Assembly: GCF_026626635.1 (NCBI RefSeq) | Contig: NZ_JAPNKA010000001.1 | Coordinates: 9,098,501-9,162,500, forward strand | Source of the DNA: Archangium lansingense | Lineage (GTDB): Bacteria; Myxococcota; Myxococcia; Myxococcales; Myxococcaceae | Direction: 5' to 3' | DNA length: 64,000 bases | In this document: in pieces, positions 12,001 through 38,334 of the stretch | Position numbering within the stretch: position 1 is the first letter of the stretch | Layout: each line of letters begins with the position of its first letter | Made by a program: the position numbers and the translations under genes | The notes under the pieces: generated by a model | What the model saw: the letters and a program-made list of their open reading frames with translations, nothing else | Told to the model about the DNA's origin: nothing | The model's database searches: none

Positions 12001-15000
12001 CCTCCGAGTCTGGCCAGCCCCTCCAGGTGATTGCTCCGCCCTCGCCCATGGTGCTGGAGCGCGCCGACCTCAGCGCCCTGCCCGCTCATGAGCGAGAGGC
12101 CGAGGCCCGTCGGCGGGTGGAAGAGGAGTGCCGTCGTCCCTTCTCCCTCGCCCGAGGGCCACTGCTGCGCGCCCTGCTGCTCAAGCTGGCCGACACCGAG
12201 CACGTCCTGCTGCTCAACATGCACCACATCATCTCCGATGGTTGGTCCATGAGCGTGCTGGTGCGCGAGGTGGCCGCTCTCTACCAGGCCTTCTCCCAGG
12301 GTCTGCCCTCGCCCCTGCCCGAGCTTCCCCTCCAGTACGCCGACTACGCCGCCTGGCAGCGCAACTGGCTCCAGGGCGAAGCGCTGGAGGCCCAGCTCTC
12401 CTACTGGAGCCAGCAGCTCGCCCACGCGCCCCAATTGCTGGAGCTGCCCACCGACAAGCCTCGGCCCGCCGTACCTTCCTACAGCGGTGCAAGTGTCTCC
12501 CGGCTCATGCCGAGTACGCTCTCCAAGGCGCTCGAGTCGCTCTGCCAGCGCGAGGGCGTTACGTCCTTCATGGCCCTGCTGGCCACCTTCCAGACGCTGC
12601 TCTCTCGCTACTCTGGCCAGACAGACGTCCTCGTCGGCACCGACATCGCCGGCCGTACCCATGCCGACACCGAGGGCCTCATCGGCTTCTTCGTCAACCA
12701 GCTCGTCATGCGCGGCGACCTCTCCGGTGACCCCTCCTTCCGCGAGCTGCTCGGCCGCACCCGCAAGGTGGCCCTCGGCGCCTACGCACACCAGGACGTC
12801 CCCTTCGAGGAGCTGGTGCGCGTGCTCAACCCCGAGCGCAGCCTCTCTCACGCTCCCCTCTTCCAGGTGAAGCTCGTCCTGCAGAACGCTCCGGCTCCCG
12901 AGCTGCGCCTGCCTGGCCTCACCTTCCGCAGCGCGCAGAGTGCCACTGGCGCCGCCAAGTTCGACCTCACCCTCTTCGTTGACGAGACTCCCTCTGGCCT
13001 CTCCTTCGTCTGCGACTTCAGCACCGACCTCTTCGAGCCCAGCACCATCTCCCGTCTCATGGAGCACCTGCAGGTGCTGCTGGAAGCGGCCGTCTCCAAC
13101 CCCGACTCCCGCCTCTCCTCCATTCCCCTTCTCACTGAGGCCGAACGCCAGCTACTCCTTGTCGACTGGAACGACACTCACGCTCCCCTCCCCGCCGACA
13201 CCTGCGTCCACCACCTCTTTGAGTCTCAGGCCCGACTCACTCCAGACACCCTCGCCGTCTCTTTCGGCGACCAGCGCCTCTCCTTCCGTCAGCTCGACGA
13301 GCGCTCCAACCAGCTCGCACACCACCTGCTCTCCCTCGGCGTCGGCCCTGACGTTCGCGTCGGCCTGTGCCTCGAGCGCTCCCTGGAGATGGTTGTCGGC
13401 CTCCTCGGCGTCCTCAAGGCTGGCGCCGCCTACGTCCCCCTCGACCCCTCCTACCCCTCCGAGCGCCTGGCCTTCATGCTTCGCGACTCGCTCACTCCCA
13501 TCCTCCTCACCCAGCAACACCTCGCCGACGAGCTTCCCGTCCAGAGCGAGTTCCTCGTCTGCCTGGACTCCGATTGGGACTCCATCTCCTCTCAGCCCTC
13601 GCACTCCCCCAACGTGCGCGTGCTCCCCGACAACCTCGCCTACGTCATCTACACCTCTGGCTCCACCGGCCGCCCCAAGGGCGCCATGTTGGAGCACCGC
13701 GGCGTCGTCAACTACCTGCTCTGGTGCACCCAGGCCTACTCCATTGCCCAAGGCAACGGCTCTCCCGTCCACTCCTCCCTCTCCTTCGACCTCACCGTCA
13801 CCAGCCTCCTGGCCCCCCTCATGGTGGGCCGCCCTGTCCTCCTCGTCCCTGACTCCCAGGGCTTCGAGGGCCTCTCCCAGGCCCTGCTGCGCGGCGACAA
13901 CTTCAGCCTCGTCAAGCTCACCCCCAGCCACCTGCGCCTGCTCCAACAACAGATTCCTGCCGACAAGGCCGCTGGCCTCACTCGCTCATTCATCATCGGC
14001 GGCGAGGCCCTTACCGCCGACACGCTCGCCTTCTGGCGCACGCATGCTCCCCTCACCCAACTGGTGAATGAGTACGGCCCCACCGAGACGGTTGTCGGCT
14101 GCTGCGTCCACACCGTCTCCGCCCATGATGCCGCCGCCGGTGCTGTCTCCATCGGCCGCCCCATCTCCAACACCCGCCTCTACCTCCTCGACTCTCACCT
14201 GCGGCCGGTTCCCGTCGGAGTACCCGGTGAGCTCTTCATCGGCGGTGTCCAGGTGGGCCGCGGCTACCTCGGCCGTCCGGAGCTCACCGCAGAGCGCTTC
14301 CTCCCCGACCCCTTCACCTCTACGCCCGGCGCTCGCCTCTACCGCACTGGCGACAAGGCCCGCTGGCTGCCCGACGGCAACCTCGACTACCTGGGCCGCA
14401 TCGACTTCCAGGTGAAGCTGCGCGGCTTCCGCATCGAGCTGGGTGAAATCGAAGCCTCCCTGGAGCTTCACCCCCAGGTGCACCAGGCCCTCGTCCTGGT
14501 GCGCGAGGACTCCCCGGGCGACAAGCGCTTGGTGGCCTACGTGGTGCCCACTGCCTCCAATTCCCCTCTCCCTCCGGGAGAGGGACGGGGTGAGGGTATC
14601 TCGCTCCCCGGGTTGAAGCCCGAGGAGCTGCGCACCTGGCTGCTGCGGAAGCTGCCCGAGTACATGGTGCCCTCGGCCTTCGTCTCCCTGGAGTCCTTGC
14701 CCCTCACCTCCAATGGCAAGGTGGACAGGAGCGCCCTGCCTCCTCCTGGCTCCGCACTCGCGCCCGACGCCGGGTACATCGCTCCTCGCAATCACACCGA
14801 GCAGCAGCTCGCCTCCATCTGGAGTGAGGTGCTGCAGCTCGAGCGCGTGGGCATCCACGACAACTTCTTCGAGCTCGGTGGCCACTCTCTGCTCGCCACC
14901 CAGGCCATCGCTCGCATCCGCTCCGCCTTCAGCGTCGAGCTCCCCGTACAGGACTTCTTCGAAGCTCCCACCGTGGCCGCGCTCTCCCTGAACATCCTGC

Positions 15001-15134
15001 GGCTCACGGCCCAGGTAGATCTGTCGGAGCTCGAATCAATGATGGATCAGCTCGACCAACTGGACGATCTGGAGGTCCAGAAACTGCTGGCCTCCGAGTC
15101 CCCATCCCCCGACGAGCCAGAGCCCCAAGAGTGA
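1..15134 (+). CDS. Nonribosomal peptide synthetase 1 (5' truncated): A-T-E, then four C-A-T modules
   Basis: The reading frame is open to the left edge (first full codon at base 3), so the start lies outside the window. Domains in order by base: end of an A domain (3-545), carrier with GGDS serine codon at 687, epimerase 830-2215 (HHLVIDAVSW near 1240; EGHGRE); C after E (2240-3560, HHHLLVDGWS), A 3620-5090, carrier; C 5390-6720, A 6790-8330, carrier; C 8635-9960, A 10020-11505, carrier; C 11810-13140, A 13205-14750, carrier 14770-14990. Pocket residues read against GrsA give DALHLGCLF (unassigned, partly Hpg-like), DLTKIGEVG (Asn, possibly Asp), DILQLGMVW (Gly) and DLTKIGEVG (Asn). There is no thioesterase. 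The C-terminal acidic helical tail (from 14990) looks like a docking segment that hands the chain to the NRPS at 16553. The domain order is secure; the Hpg suggestion is weak. Confidence 0.97.
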   Translation, partial: HLQPVPVGVPGELFIGGVGLARGYLGRPELTAERFIPNPFSSEPGARLYRTGDKVRWLADGNLEYLGRIDFQVKLRGFRIELGEVESVLVQHSSVREAVVALREDTPGHKRLVAYLVPTSPLPSGEGRGEGISGPGLNPEAVRTWLRQKLPDYMVPSAFVSLESLPLNSSGKVDRKALPAPDFSRSELKSAYAAPRNDTEQRLCDIWSKVLGAPQVGIHDNFFELGGDSIISLQVVARARQAGLVLTTRQLFQHQTVAQLAQVVKSASEPLGEQGPITGPVPLTPVQHHLLRHDPAHAHHFNQSVLLASRQPLEPSLLAKTLQHLLSHHDALRLRFCQHEGSWLQDNAGPEEASFQLLQVDLSTTPAHEQSAALEAEASRVQASFDLSQPPLLRAVLFHLGQGQQRLLLAVHHLVIDAVSWRVLLEDLETAYAQFQQSGSVTLPAKSTSFQSWARRLRDYARSKDLAAEAPLWMDEAREQVAPLPTDASGLNTNASERSVSVRLDAEETRLLLQEVPSAWRAHINDVLLTALAQALREWTGQFQLLVHLEGHGREELFGDVDLSRTVGWFTSFTPVLLPLPSGGSAGDCLRSVRDSLRRLPHHGIGFGLLEWMGPPDVAQQFQALPAPQVAFNYLGQLDATAAASRLFSLASESSGPHSAPFGSRLHVLEVNGSVLGGQLQLAFSYSAHLHHAATIESLAGRFLHHLRALISLRTSEDARRFSPGDFPLASLAQPSLDALLRHAGSDVEDLYPLSPTQQGMLFHSLLSPESSTYFEQLSWTVTSALDLPAFLRAWDACLQLHPLLRSSFHWEGLDSPLQVVHSRVELPFELLDWSTLPITEQQGRFEQLLREQRQLGFDLRRAPLMRLTAVRLADGSLRFLWSHHHLLVDGWSLGLLMKEVFSLYDAFRAGPAPQLPSRPSFRDYIAWLSRRDASGDEAYWRSYLEGFSSSTPLPADTHAAPAQGQQPTQPTLELSLSPEATASLQAFARQHQLTLHTLALAAWGLVLSRYSGEQDVVFGNTVAGRPPELPGSDAMVGVFINSLPIRVQLPSSTSPLVPWLQSLQAQQLEQRQYEPSPLVQVQAFSQAPRGTPLFDSLLVFENYPLDASLLASSIQVRDIQGFERTNYPLTLSVLPGAALRLRAVYDSPRFEPASMQRLLEHWRSALLSLASASRVDEVSLLSEAERHQVLVQWNDTSADFPAEACIHHLFEQQVALRPDAIAVEFGDQRLTYRQLEARSNQLARLLRAHGVGPDVLVALCLERSLELIVSLLAILKAGGAYLPLDASYPAQRLAFMLEDAPPLLLLTSRALLPQLSLPAPISTLLVDEVNLAGLSSSAPASGVTSRNLAYVDFTSGTTGRPKGVAIEHRSVLRLFHGIHYANLGPEETFLLIAPISFDASTLELWGPLLFGGRLVVFPPQSPSDLELLSQVLTKHQVTTLHLTAGLFSQVVEHKPECLRGLRQLLTGGDVVSAPHVRRVLESLGIPVTACYGPTESTLFTSCFRMSRPEQVGSAVPIGSPIANTQVYLLDAAFQPVPAGVPGELFIGGDGLARGYLSRPELTAERFLPNPFGAPGTRLYCTGDLARWRPDGALEFLGRIDNQVKVRGYRIELAEVESALLAHPSVREAVALIREDVPGDKRLVAYFTSESKQLDASTLRAFLQQRLPEFMLPSALVHIEALPLTSNAKVDRKALPAPDGALASAADYVAPRSETEQQLASVWGEVLRVERVGLHDNFFELGGHSLLATQVVSRIRSAFGVELPLRALFEAPTLEALASTIAASTRTTPTLPPLRPVSRQQPLPLSFAQQRLWFLDQLIPDSALYNMPAALRLEGTLDTAALEKSLSELVRRHEALRTSFPSESGQPLQVIAPPSPMALERADLSALSAAERETEARRRVEEECRRPFSLARGPLLRALLLKLTDTEHVLLLNMHHIISDGWSMSVLVREVAALYQAFSQGLPSPLPELPLQYADYAAWQRQWLQGEALEAQLSYWRQQLAHAPQLLELPTDKPRPAVPSYRGSLLSRVMPRALSKALEALCQREGVTSFMALLATFQTLLSRYSGQTDVLVGTDIAGRTHADTEGLIGFFVNQLVMRGDLSGNPTFRELLSRTRQVALGAYAHQDVPFEELVRVLNPERSLSHAPLFQVKLVLQNAPAPELRLPGLTFRSAQSATGAAKFDLTLFVDETPSGLSFVCDFSTDLFEPSTISRLMEHLQVLLEAAVSNPDSRLSSLPLLTEAERQLLLVDWNDTHAPLPADTCVHHLFESQARLTPDTLAVSFGDQRLSFRQLDERSNQLAHHLLSLGVGPDVRVGLCLERSLEMVVGLLGVLKAGAAYVPLDPSYPSERLAFMLRDSLTPILLTQQHLADELPVQSEFLVCLDSDWDSISSQPSHSPNVRVLPDNLAYVIYTSGSTGRPKGAMLEHRGVVNYLLWCTQAYSIAQGNGSPVHSSLSFDLTVTSLLAPLMVGRPVLLVPDSQGFEGLSQALLSGDNFSLVKLTPSHLRLLQQQLPSDKAAGLTRSFIIGGEALTSDMLAFWRTHAPLTQLVNEYGPTETVVGCCVHTVSAHDAAAGAVSIGRPISNTRLYLLDSHLQPVPVGVPGELFIGGVQVGRGYLGRPELTAERFLPDPFSSTPGARLYRTGDKARWLPDGNLDYLGRIDFQVKLRGFRIELGEIEASLELHPQVLQALVLVREDSPGDKRLVAYVVPTASTSPLPPGEGRGEGISLPGLKPEELRTWLLRKLPEYMVPSAFVSLESLPLTSNGKVDRSALPPPGSALTPDAGYIAPRNQTEQQLASIWSEVLQLERVGIHDNFFELGGHSLLATQAIARIRSAFSVELPVQDFFEAPTVEALARVIDATTRTTPTLPPLRPVSREQPLPLSFAQQRLWFLDQLIPDSAIYNVPSALRLEGTLDTAALEHSLSELVRRHEALRTTFASEAGQPLQVIAPPSPLALERADLSALPTHEREAGAHRLLEEECRRPFSLARGPLLRALLLKLSDTEHVLLLNLHHIISDGWSMGVLVREVAALYEAFSQGKPSPLPELPLQYADYAAWQRQWLQGETLEAQLSYWRQQLAHVPRLLELPTDKPRPTVPSYRGANLSRLMPRALSQSLESLCQREGVTSFMALLAAFQVLLSRYSGQTDIVVGTDIAGRTHADTEGLIGFFVNQLAMRGDLSGNPTFRELLGRTRKVALGAYAHQDIPFEELVRVLNPERSLAHAPIFQVKLALQNTPAPELRLPGLTLRAEENTTSAARFDLTLYVNETEQGLALLCDYSTDLYEASTLARLMEHLQVLLEAAIANPDLRLSSLPLLTEAERHQVLREWNDTHVPLPVDTCIHHLFESQALRTPDAPALGFEGSWLTYRELNERANQLAWRLRHLGVGPEVRVGLCSERSLEMVVGLFAILKAGGAYVPLDPSYPRERLGWVMEDARPAVLLAQPALLPRLPQEHGASVVSLDLDDEVLRGQPTHAPAPLASPDNLAYVIFTSGSTGRPKGVQVPHRTVANFFTAMEASLHRPERGVWLAVTSLSFDISVLELQWTLSRGFSVVLPSNTLGTGWLAKAVRQHSVTHLQCTPSMARALLLEASSSEALRSLQQMLVGGEAMSAELARELRQRVPSLLNMYGPTETTVWSSTHCVPAQLDGPVPLGTPIANTQLYVLDERMQPVPLGISGELFIGGEGVVRGYLGRPDLTAERFVPDPFSATPGARLYRTGDRVRRRADGSLEFLGRIDFQVKVRGYRIELGEIETALQQQAQVRQAVVVVREDSPGDKRLVAYVVPDSAGQPPSVTALRDFLQQRLPEYMVPAAFVFMEALPLTANGKVDRKALPAPDGALMATAEYVAPRNETEQRLASVWSEVLRVERVGLHDNFFELGGHSLLATQVVARIRSVFGVELPLRALFEAPTLEALARGIDASTGSTPALAPPPLQPVSRQQPLPLSFAQQRLWFLDQLIPDSPLYNLPAPLRLEGTLDTAALEKSFSELVRRHEALRTSFPSESGQPLQVIAPPSPMVLERADLSALPAHEREAEARRRVEEECRRPFSLARGPLLRALLLKLADTEHVLLLNMHHIISDGWSMSVLVREVAALYQAFSQGLPSPLPELPLQYADYAAWQRNWLQGEALEAQLSYWSQQLAHAPQLLELPTDKPRPAVPSYSGASVSRLMPSTLSKALESLCQREGVTSFMALLATFQTLLSRYSGQTDVLVGTDIAGRTHADTEGLIGFFVNQLVMRGDLSGDPSFRELLGRTRKVALGAYAHQDVPFEELVRVLNPERSLSHAPLFQVKLVLQNAPAPELRLPGLTFRSAQSATGAAKFDLTLFVDETPSGLSFVCDFSTDLFEPSTISRLMEHLQVLLEAAVSNPDSRLSSIPLLTEAERQLLLVDWNDTHAPLPADTCVHHLFESQARLTPDTLAVSFGDQRLSFRQLDERSNQLAHHLLSLGVGPDVRVGLCLERSLEMVVGLLGVLKAGAAYVPLDPSYPSERLAFMLRDSLTPILLTQQHLADELPVQSEFLVCLDSDWDSISSQPSHSPNVRVLPDNLAYVIYTSGSTGRPKGAMLEHRGVVNYLLWCTQAYSIAQGNGSPVHSSLSFDLTVTSLLAPLMVGRPVLLVPDSQGFEGLSQALLRGDNFSLVKLTPSHLRLLQQQIPADKAAGLTRSFIIGGEALTADTLAFWRTHAPLTQLVNEYGPTETVVGCCVHTVSAHDAAAGAVSIGRPISNTRLYLLDSHLRPVPVGVPGELFIGGVQVGRGYLGRPELTAERFLPDPFTSTPGARLYRTGDKARWLPDGNLDYLGRIDFQVKLRGFRIELGEIEASLELHPQVHQALVLVREDSPGDKRLVAYVVPTASNSPLPPGEGRGEGISLPGLKPEELRTWLLRKLPEYMVPSAFVSLESLPLTSNGKVDRSALPPPGSALAPDAGYIAPRNHTEQQLASIWSEVLQLERVGIHDNFFELGGHSLLATQAIARIRSAFSVELPVQDFFEAPTVAALSLNILRLTAQVDLSELESMMDQLDQLDDLEVQKLLASESPSPDEPEPQE
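361..400 (+). repeat. In-frame palindromic repeat inside A domain (copy 1)
   Basis: A perfect 9-base hairpin, CCCTCTCCC (362-370) and GGGAGAGGG (374-382) with loop CTC, is followed by ACGGGGTGAGGG. It is read in frame as SPLPSGEGRGEG in the loop between core motifs A8 and A10. A domains of the same locus without it pass directly to the helix before LPEYMVP. Confidence 0.85.
6430..8560 (+). repeat. Long direct repeat, unit A (pairs with 12847-14977)
   Basis: From the end of a C domain through an Asn-type A domain and its carrier, this stretch is nearly identical to 12847-14977 at a constant offset of 6417 bases. Only scattered single-base differences are visible over the first kilobase (for example SSLPLL against SSIPLL). 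This indicates recent module duplication or ongoing gene conversion. Confidence 0.85.
8146..8185 (+). repeat. In-frame palindromic repeat inside A domain (copy 2)
   Basis: The 9-base stem CCCTCTCCC (8147-8155) and GGGAGAGGG (8159-8167) has loop TCC. It encodes SPLPPGEGRGEG in the C-terminal part of the first Asn-type A domain. The flanking protein sequence resembles copy 1, so the insertion and its surroundings probably spread together. Confidence 0.85.
12847..14977 (+). repeat. Long direct repeat, unit B (pairs with 6430-8560)
   Basis: This is the second copy of the repeat beginning at 6430. It covers the Asn-type A domain and carrier of the last module of the first synthetase. After about 14977 the sequence diverges into the C-terminal docking tail. 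Confidence 0.85.
14563..14602 (+). repeat. In-frame palindromic repeat inside A domain (copy 3)
   Basis: The stem is CCCTCTCCC (14564-14572) and GGGAGAGGG (14576-14584). It lies exactly 6417 bases from copy 2, within the near-identical duplicated Asn module. Confidence 0.85.
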
Positions 15135-15144
15135 GGGATACGCC

Positions 15145-16518
15145 ATGACGTCTCCAAAGAATTCCGCCCTACCCCCAGGGCCCAAGCGCCATTGGCTCCT
15201 GGGCACCGGCATCCAGCAGTTGAAGAACCCGCTGGGGCTGCTGGTCCGAGGCCAGCAGAAGCACGGCGACATCGTCTTCTTCCACCAACACCATGGCCCG
15301 ACCTGGCTGCTGTCGCATCCGGACCATGCGCAACGCGTGTTGGCGGACAACGCCACCAACTACCTCTCCATGATGGGCGATGGGCCGGATCCAATGCTGG
15401 GCAGGGGGCTGTTCGCCAGCAAGGGTGACTTCTGGCTCCGCCAGCGGCGCATGGTGCAGCCCGCGTTTCATCGCCCGCGGCTGGCCCGGATGGTGGAGGG
15501 GATGGTGCAGGACGCCCAGCGCGCGGTTGAGCGCTTGGCGCCGCTCGCCAGCACCGGTGAGCCGGTGGAGCTGCTGAACCAGATGCGCCGTCTGGTCATC
15601 AGCATGCTCGGCACCTCGATCTTCTCGAAGGACATCTACGAGAGCCAGCCCCTGCTCCGTGAGACGATCAATTACTTCTCGCAGGAGATCCACAGCCCCC
15701 ACGACTCACTGCTGGAGGCCTTGGGGGGGATGCTTCGCCTGTACCGGTCCCGGTTCAAGCGCTTCATGAAGGCCGTCGAGGACATCAACACCGTGTTCTA
15801 CGGCCTCATCGCCGAGCGCCGCCAGTCCTCCACGCCCAGGGAGGACGTGCTGACGATGCTGATAGAAGCACGGGACACGCAGGGCGTGGCGATGACGGAC
15901 ACCGAGGTGCGCGACGAGTTGGTGTCCCTCTATGTCGGCGGGCATGAGTCCACGTCCGTGGCACTCACGTGGATCTGCTACGAGGTGGCGAACCACCCCG
16001 AGGTGCAGCAGCGCATCCGCGAAGAGCTGGCCACCGTCCTGGGAGGAAATCCCCTCACGGCCGAGAGCCTCCAGGCCCTGCATTACACGCGTGCGGTGGT
16101 GGAGGAGACGCTGCGCCTCCGCCCTCCCGCGTGGCAGTTCGTGCGCCGGGCGGCGAAGGAGGATCAGCTCGGAAGCTGGACCATCACCCCGGACACCAAG
16201 GTGATCATCTCGCCCTACATCCTGCACCGGCATCGCGATTTCTGGGAGGAGCCCGAGCGCTTCATCCCCGAGCGCTTCCTCCCCGAGCGCAAGGAAGGCC
16301 GGCACCGCTACGCCTACCTGCCCTTCGGCGCTGGACAGAGGCAATGCGTGGGCAACGGCTACACGCTGACCCTCCTCACGACAGCGCTCGCCACACTGCT
16401 GCAGCACTACCAGCTCCGCCTGGCACCTGGGTACGAGCTCGTCATCATGTCCGGCTCCACCCATCGCCCGCGCAACGGTGTGCTGGCCACGCTCCATCCC
16501 GTGCCCGCAGCGGCGTGA
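15145..16518 (+). CDS. Cytochrome P450 monooxygenase
   Basis: This is a 457-residue cytosolic P450. Visible family motifs are the C-helix WLRQR (97-101), the I-helix oxygen-binding segment GGHEST (265-270), the K-helix ExxR (E321-R324) and the heme-binding loop FGAGQRQCVG with the ligand Cys401. The start ATG lies 10 bases after the stop of the upstream NRPS gene, with a GAGGG ribosome site overlapping that stop, so translation is probably coupled. The gene sits between the two synthetase genes and is therefore very likely a tailoring enzyme of the peptide, for example hydroxylating or oxidatively coupling an aromatic side chain. Neither the substrate nor the reaction can be read from the sequence. 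Confidence 0.95.
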   Translation: MTSPKNSALPPGPKRHWLLGTGIQQLKNPLGLLVRGQQKHGDIVFFHQHHGPTWLLSHPDHAQRVLADNATNYLSMMGDGPDPMLGRGLFASKGDFWLRQRRMVQPAFHRPRLARMVEGMVQDAQRAVERLAPLASTGEPVELLNQMRRLVISMLGTSIFSKDIYESQPLLRETINYFSQEIHSPHDSLLEALGGMLRLYRSRFKRFMKAVEDINTVFYGLIAERRQSSTPREDVLTMLIEARDTQGVAMTDTEVRDELVSLYVGGHESTSVALTWICYEVANHPEVQQRIREELATVLGGNPLTAESLQALHYTRAVVEETLRLRPPAWQFVRRAAKEDQLGSWTITPDTKVIISPYILHRHRDFWEEPERFIPERFLPERKEGRHRYAYLPFGAGQRQCVGNGYTLTLLTTALATLLQHYQLRLAPGYELVIMSGSTHRPRNGVLATLHPVPAAA

Positions 16519-16552
16519 GCATCCGTCTCCTCTCTTTTCGAAGCCCGTGCCC

Positions 16553-36646
<20,094 letters not shown>

Positions 36647-36732
36647 TCCCGCGCGGGGCTTGGCCCACCTTGGCGAGCTCCGCGTAAACGTGTTCTCATG
36701 CACCGCCCCCCGTAGTACGCCGTGAACCCCCC

Positions 36733-38331
36733 ATGTCACAGCCGACCTATCGCCTGGCGAACCACACCTGCGTCGTCCCGCTCGTGCAGAGTTGGGCCGC
36801 CTGGTGGATGACGACAGTGCCAGCGCCTGCCAGCCTGCACGTCCACAAGTCACAGATTCCCCTGCTCAAGGCGTACTTGCAGAACCCCGACTTCCATGCG
36901 CGGGCGGCGAAGGATCCGGCCCTGAGTGGAGGCACGTTCGTCGGCATCTCTCCAGAGCGCGCGGGCGAGGTGAAGGCCCTGCTGCAGCAGACGCAGGAGG
37001 CGCAGGCGGACCGGGTGAAGATGGCCGAAGCCCTGGAGGACTTCCAGGGCTGGCTGATGGAGGAGGCGAAGGGCCAATCGCTGGAGCCCCTCTACGAGAA
37101 GATCCCCGAGCCGCTGCGGGGCCTGGTCGAGCTGGCGTACGACTACCACAACCGAGCTTTCCTTCGAGTGATGGAGGGCGGGCTGTACCGCAGCCGCTAT
37201 CACAAGCCGGAGTTGCAGTCGTTGCGCCTGCTCCGGCTGGAATCGGACTCTAGCCGTCCCCACCTCTTCACGACGCCGTACCTGATGCAGGCCGGGCAGC
37301 TCGACTGGGCGGTGCCCTTCTCCGAGGAGCGCATCAGTCGGCTCTTCGAGACGGACCTGTCGCCCCGGCCGCTCGGCTATCTGCGCGATGTGCTGGGCCC
37401 GGCCGTCACCAGCGACGAGCAACTGCTACCGCTGCTGACCGAGGAGCCGCCCGCGACCTACACCCCCTGGGAGGGCGCGCAGCCGCGCGTGCGTTACTTG
37501 GGTCATGCATGCGCCCTGGTGGAGTGGAAGGGCGTCACTGTGCTCGTGGATCCAGTGATCAGCGCGCGTCCGGCCGGTGGAGGCATGACGCGCCGTACCT
37601 TCCACGAGCTGCCGCCGCGCATCGACTACGTCCTCATCACTCACAACCATCCGGATCACCTCCACATCGAGACGCTGCTGCGGCTGCGCCACCGCATCGG
37701 CCAGCTGGTGGTGCCGCGCTCGGGTGGAATGATGGTGGGCGACTACTCCATCAAGCTGCTGGCCCGGTCGCTGGGCTTCCAGAACGTGCTCGAGCTGGAC
37801 ACCTACGAGTCGCTCCCCCTGCCGGACGGAGAGATCGTCACGGTGCCCTTCCTCGGCGAGCACGGGGATGTCTGCCAGGCCAAGTCCTCGTACGTGGTGC
37901 GGGCGGGAAAGCAGCAGATGCTCTTCGCCGCGGACTCCATGTGCGTGGACGACGCCGTCTACCGCCACATGCGCCAGAACCTGGGCACCATCCAGACGGT
38001 CTTCATGAACACGGAGATCGAGGGGGCGCCGCACACCTGGACGCTGGAGGCGCTCTTCCCGAAGAAGCGCGACCGCAAGTTGGAGAAGAACCGGCGCTGC
38101 CGAGGCAGCAACGCGGCCGAGGGCCTGCGGCTGCTGGAGTTGGTGGGAGCCTCGCGGCTGTACAACTACGCCATGGGGCTGGAGCCGTGGATGGAGAACA
38201 TCATCGGTCCGCCCAGCCCGCCCGAAGCGCCGCGGATGAAGGAGTCCGATCGGCTGCTCGCGGAGCTGCGCGCCAAGGGGCTCGGAGCAGAGCGGCTGTG
38301 CGGCCCCACGGATCTGCTTCTGGAGTCCTGA
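36733..38331 (+). CDS. CmlA-like diiron beta-hydroxylase (metallo-beta-lactamase fold), divergent copy
   Basis: The protein has 532 residues, the length of CmlA, the chloramphenicol-pathway enzyme that beta-hydroxylates a carrier-bound amino acid. An N-terminal helical domain (about 1-245) precedes a metallo-beta-lactamase-fold domain with THNHPDH (H304, H306, D308, H309), GEH with Glu376 where ordinary hydrolases have a histidine, and AADS with Asp401. The 72-residue spacing from the first His to the Glu is what I recall for CmlA. The gene starts 86 bases after the NRPS stop, on the same strand. It differs from its paralogue at 40547 near the C terminus (TEIEG for the usual MESEG, and YAMGLEPW). 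Expected role: hydroxylation of an aminoacyl group on an NRPS carrier. The target residue is unknown. A generic hydrolase annotation would miss this. Confidence 0.85.
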   Translation: MSQPTYRLANHTCVVPLVQSWAAWWMTTVPAPASLHVHKSQIPLLKAYLQNPDFHARAAKDPALSGGTFVGISPERAGEVKALLQQTQEAQADRVKMAEALEDFQGWLMEEAKGQSLEPLYEKIPEPLRGLVELAYDYHNRAFLRVMEGGLYRSRYHKPELQSLRLLRLESDSSRPHLFTTPYLMQAGQLDWAVPFSEERISRLFETDLSPRPLGYLRDVLGPAVTSDEQLLPLLTEEPPATYTPWEGAQPRVRYLGHACALVEWKGVTVLVDPVISARPAGGGMTRRTFHELPPRIDYVLITHNHPDHLHIETLLRLRHRIGQLVVPRSGGMMVGDYSIKLLARSLGFQNVLELDTYESLPLPDGEIVTVPFLGEHGDVCQAKSSYVVRAGKQQMLFAADSMCVDDAVYRHMRQNLGTIQTVFMNTEIEGAPHTWTLEALFPKKRDRKLEKNRRCRGSNAAEGLRLLELVGASRLYNYAMGLEPWMENIIGPPSPPEAPRMKESDRLLAELRAKGLGAERLCGPTDLLLES

Positions 38332-38334
38332 GAC

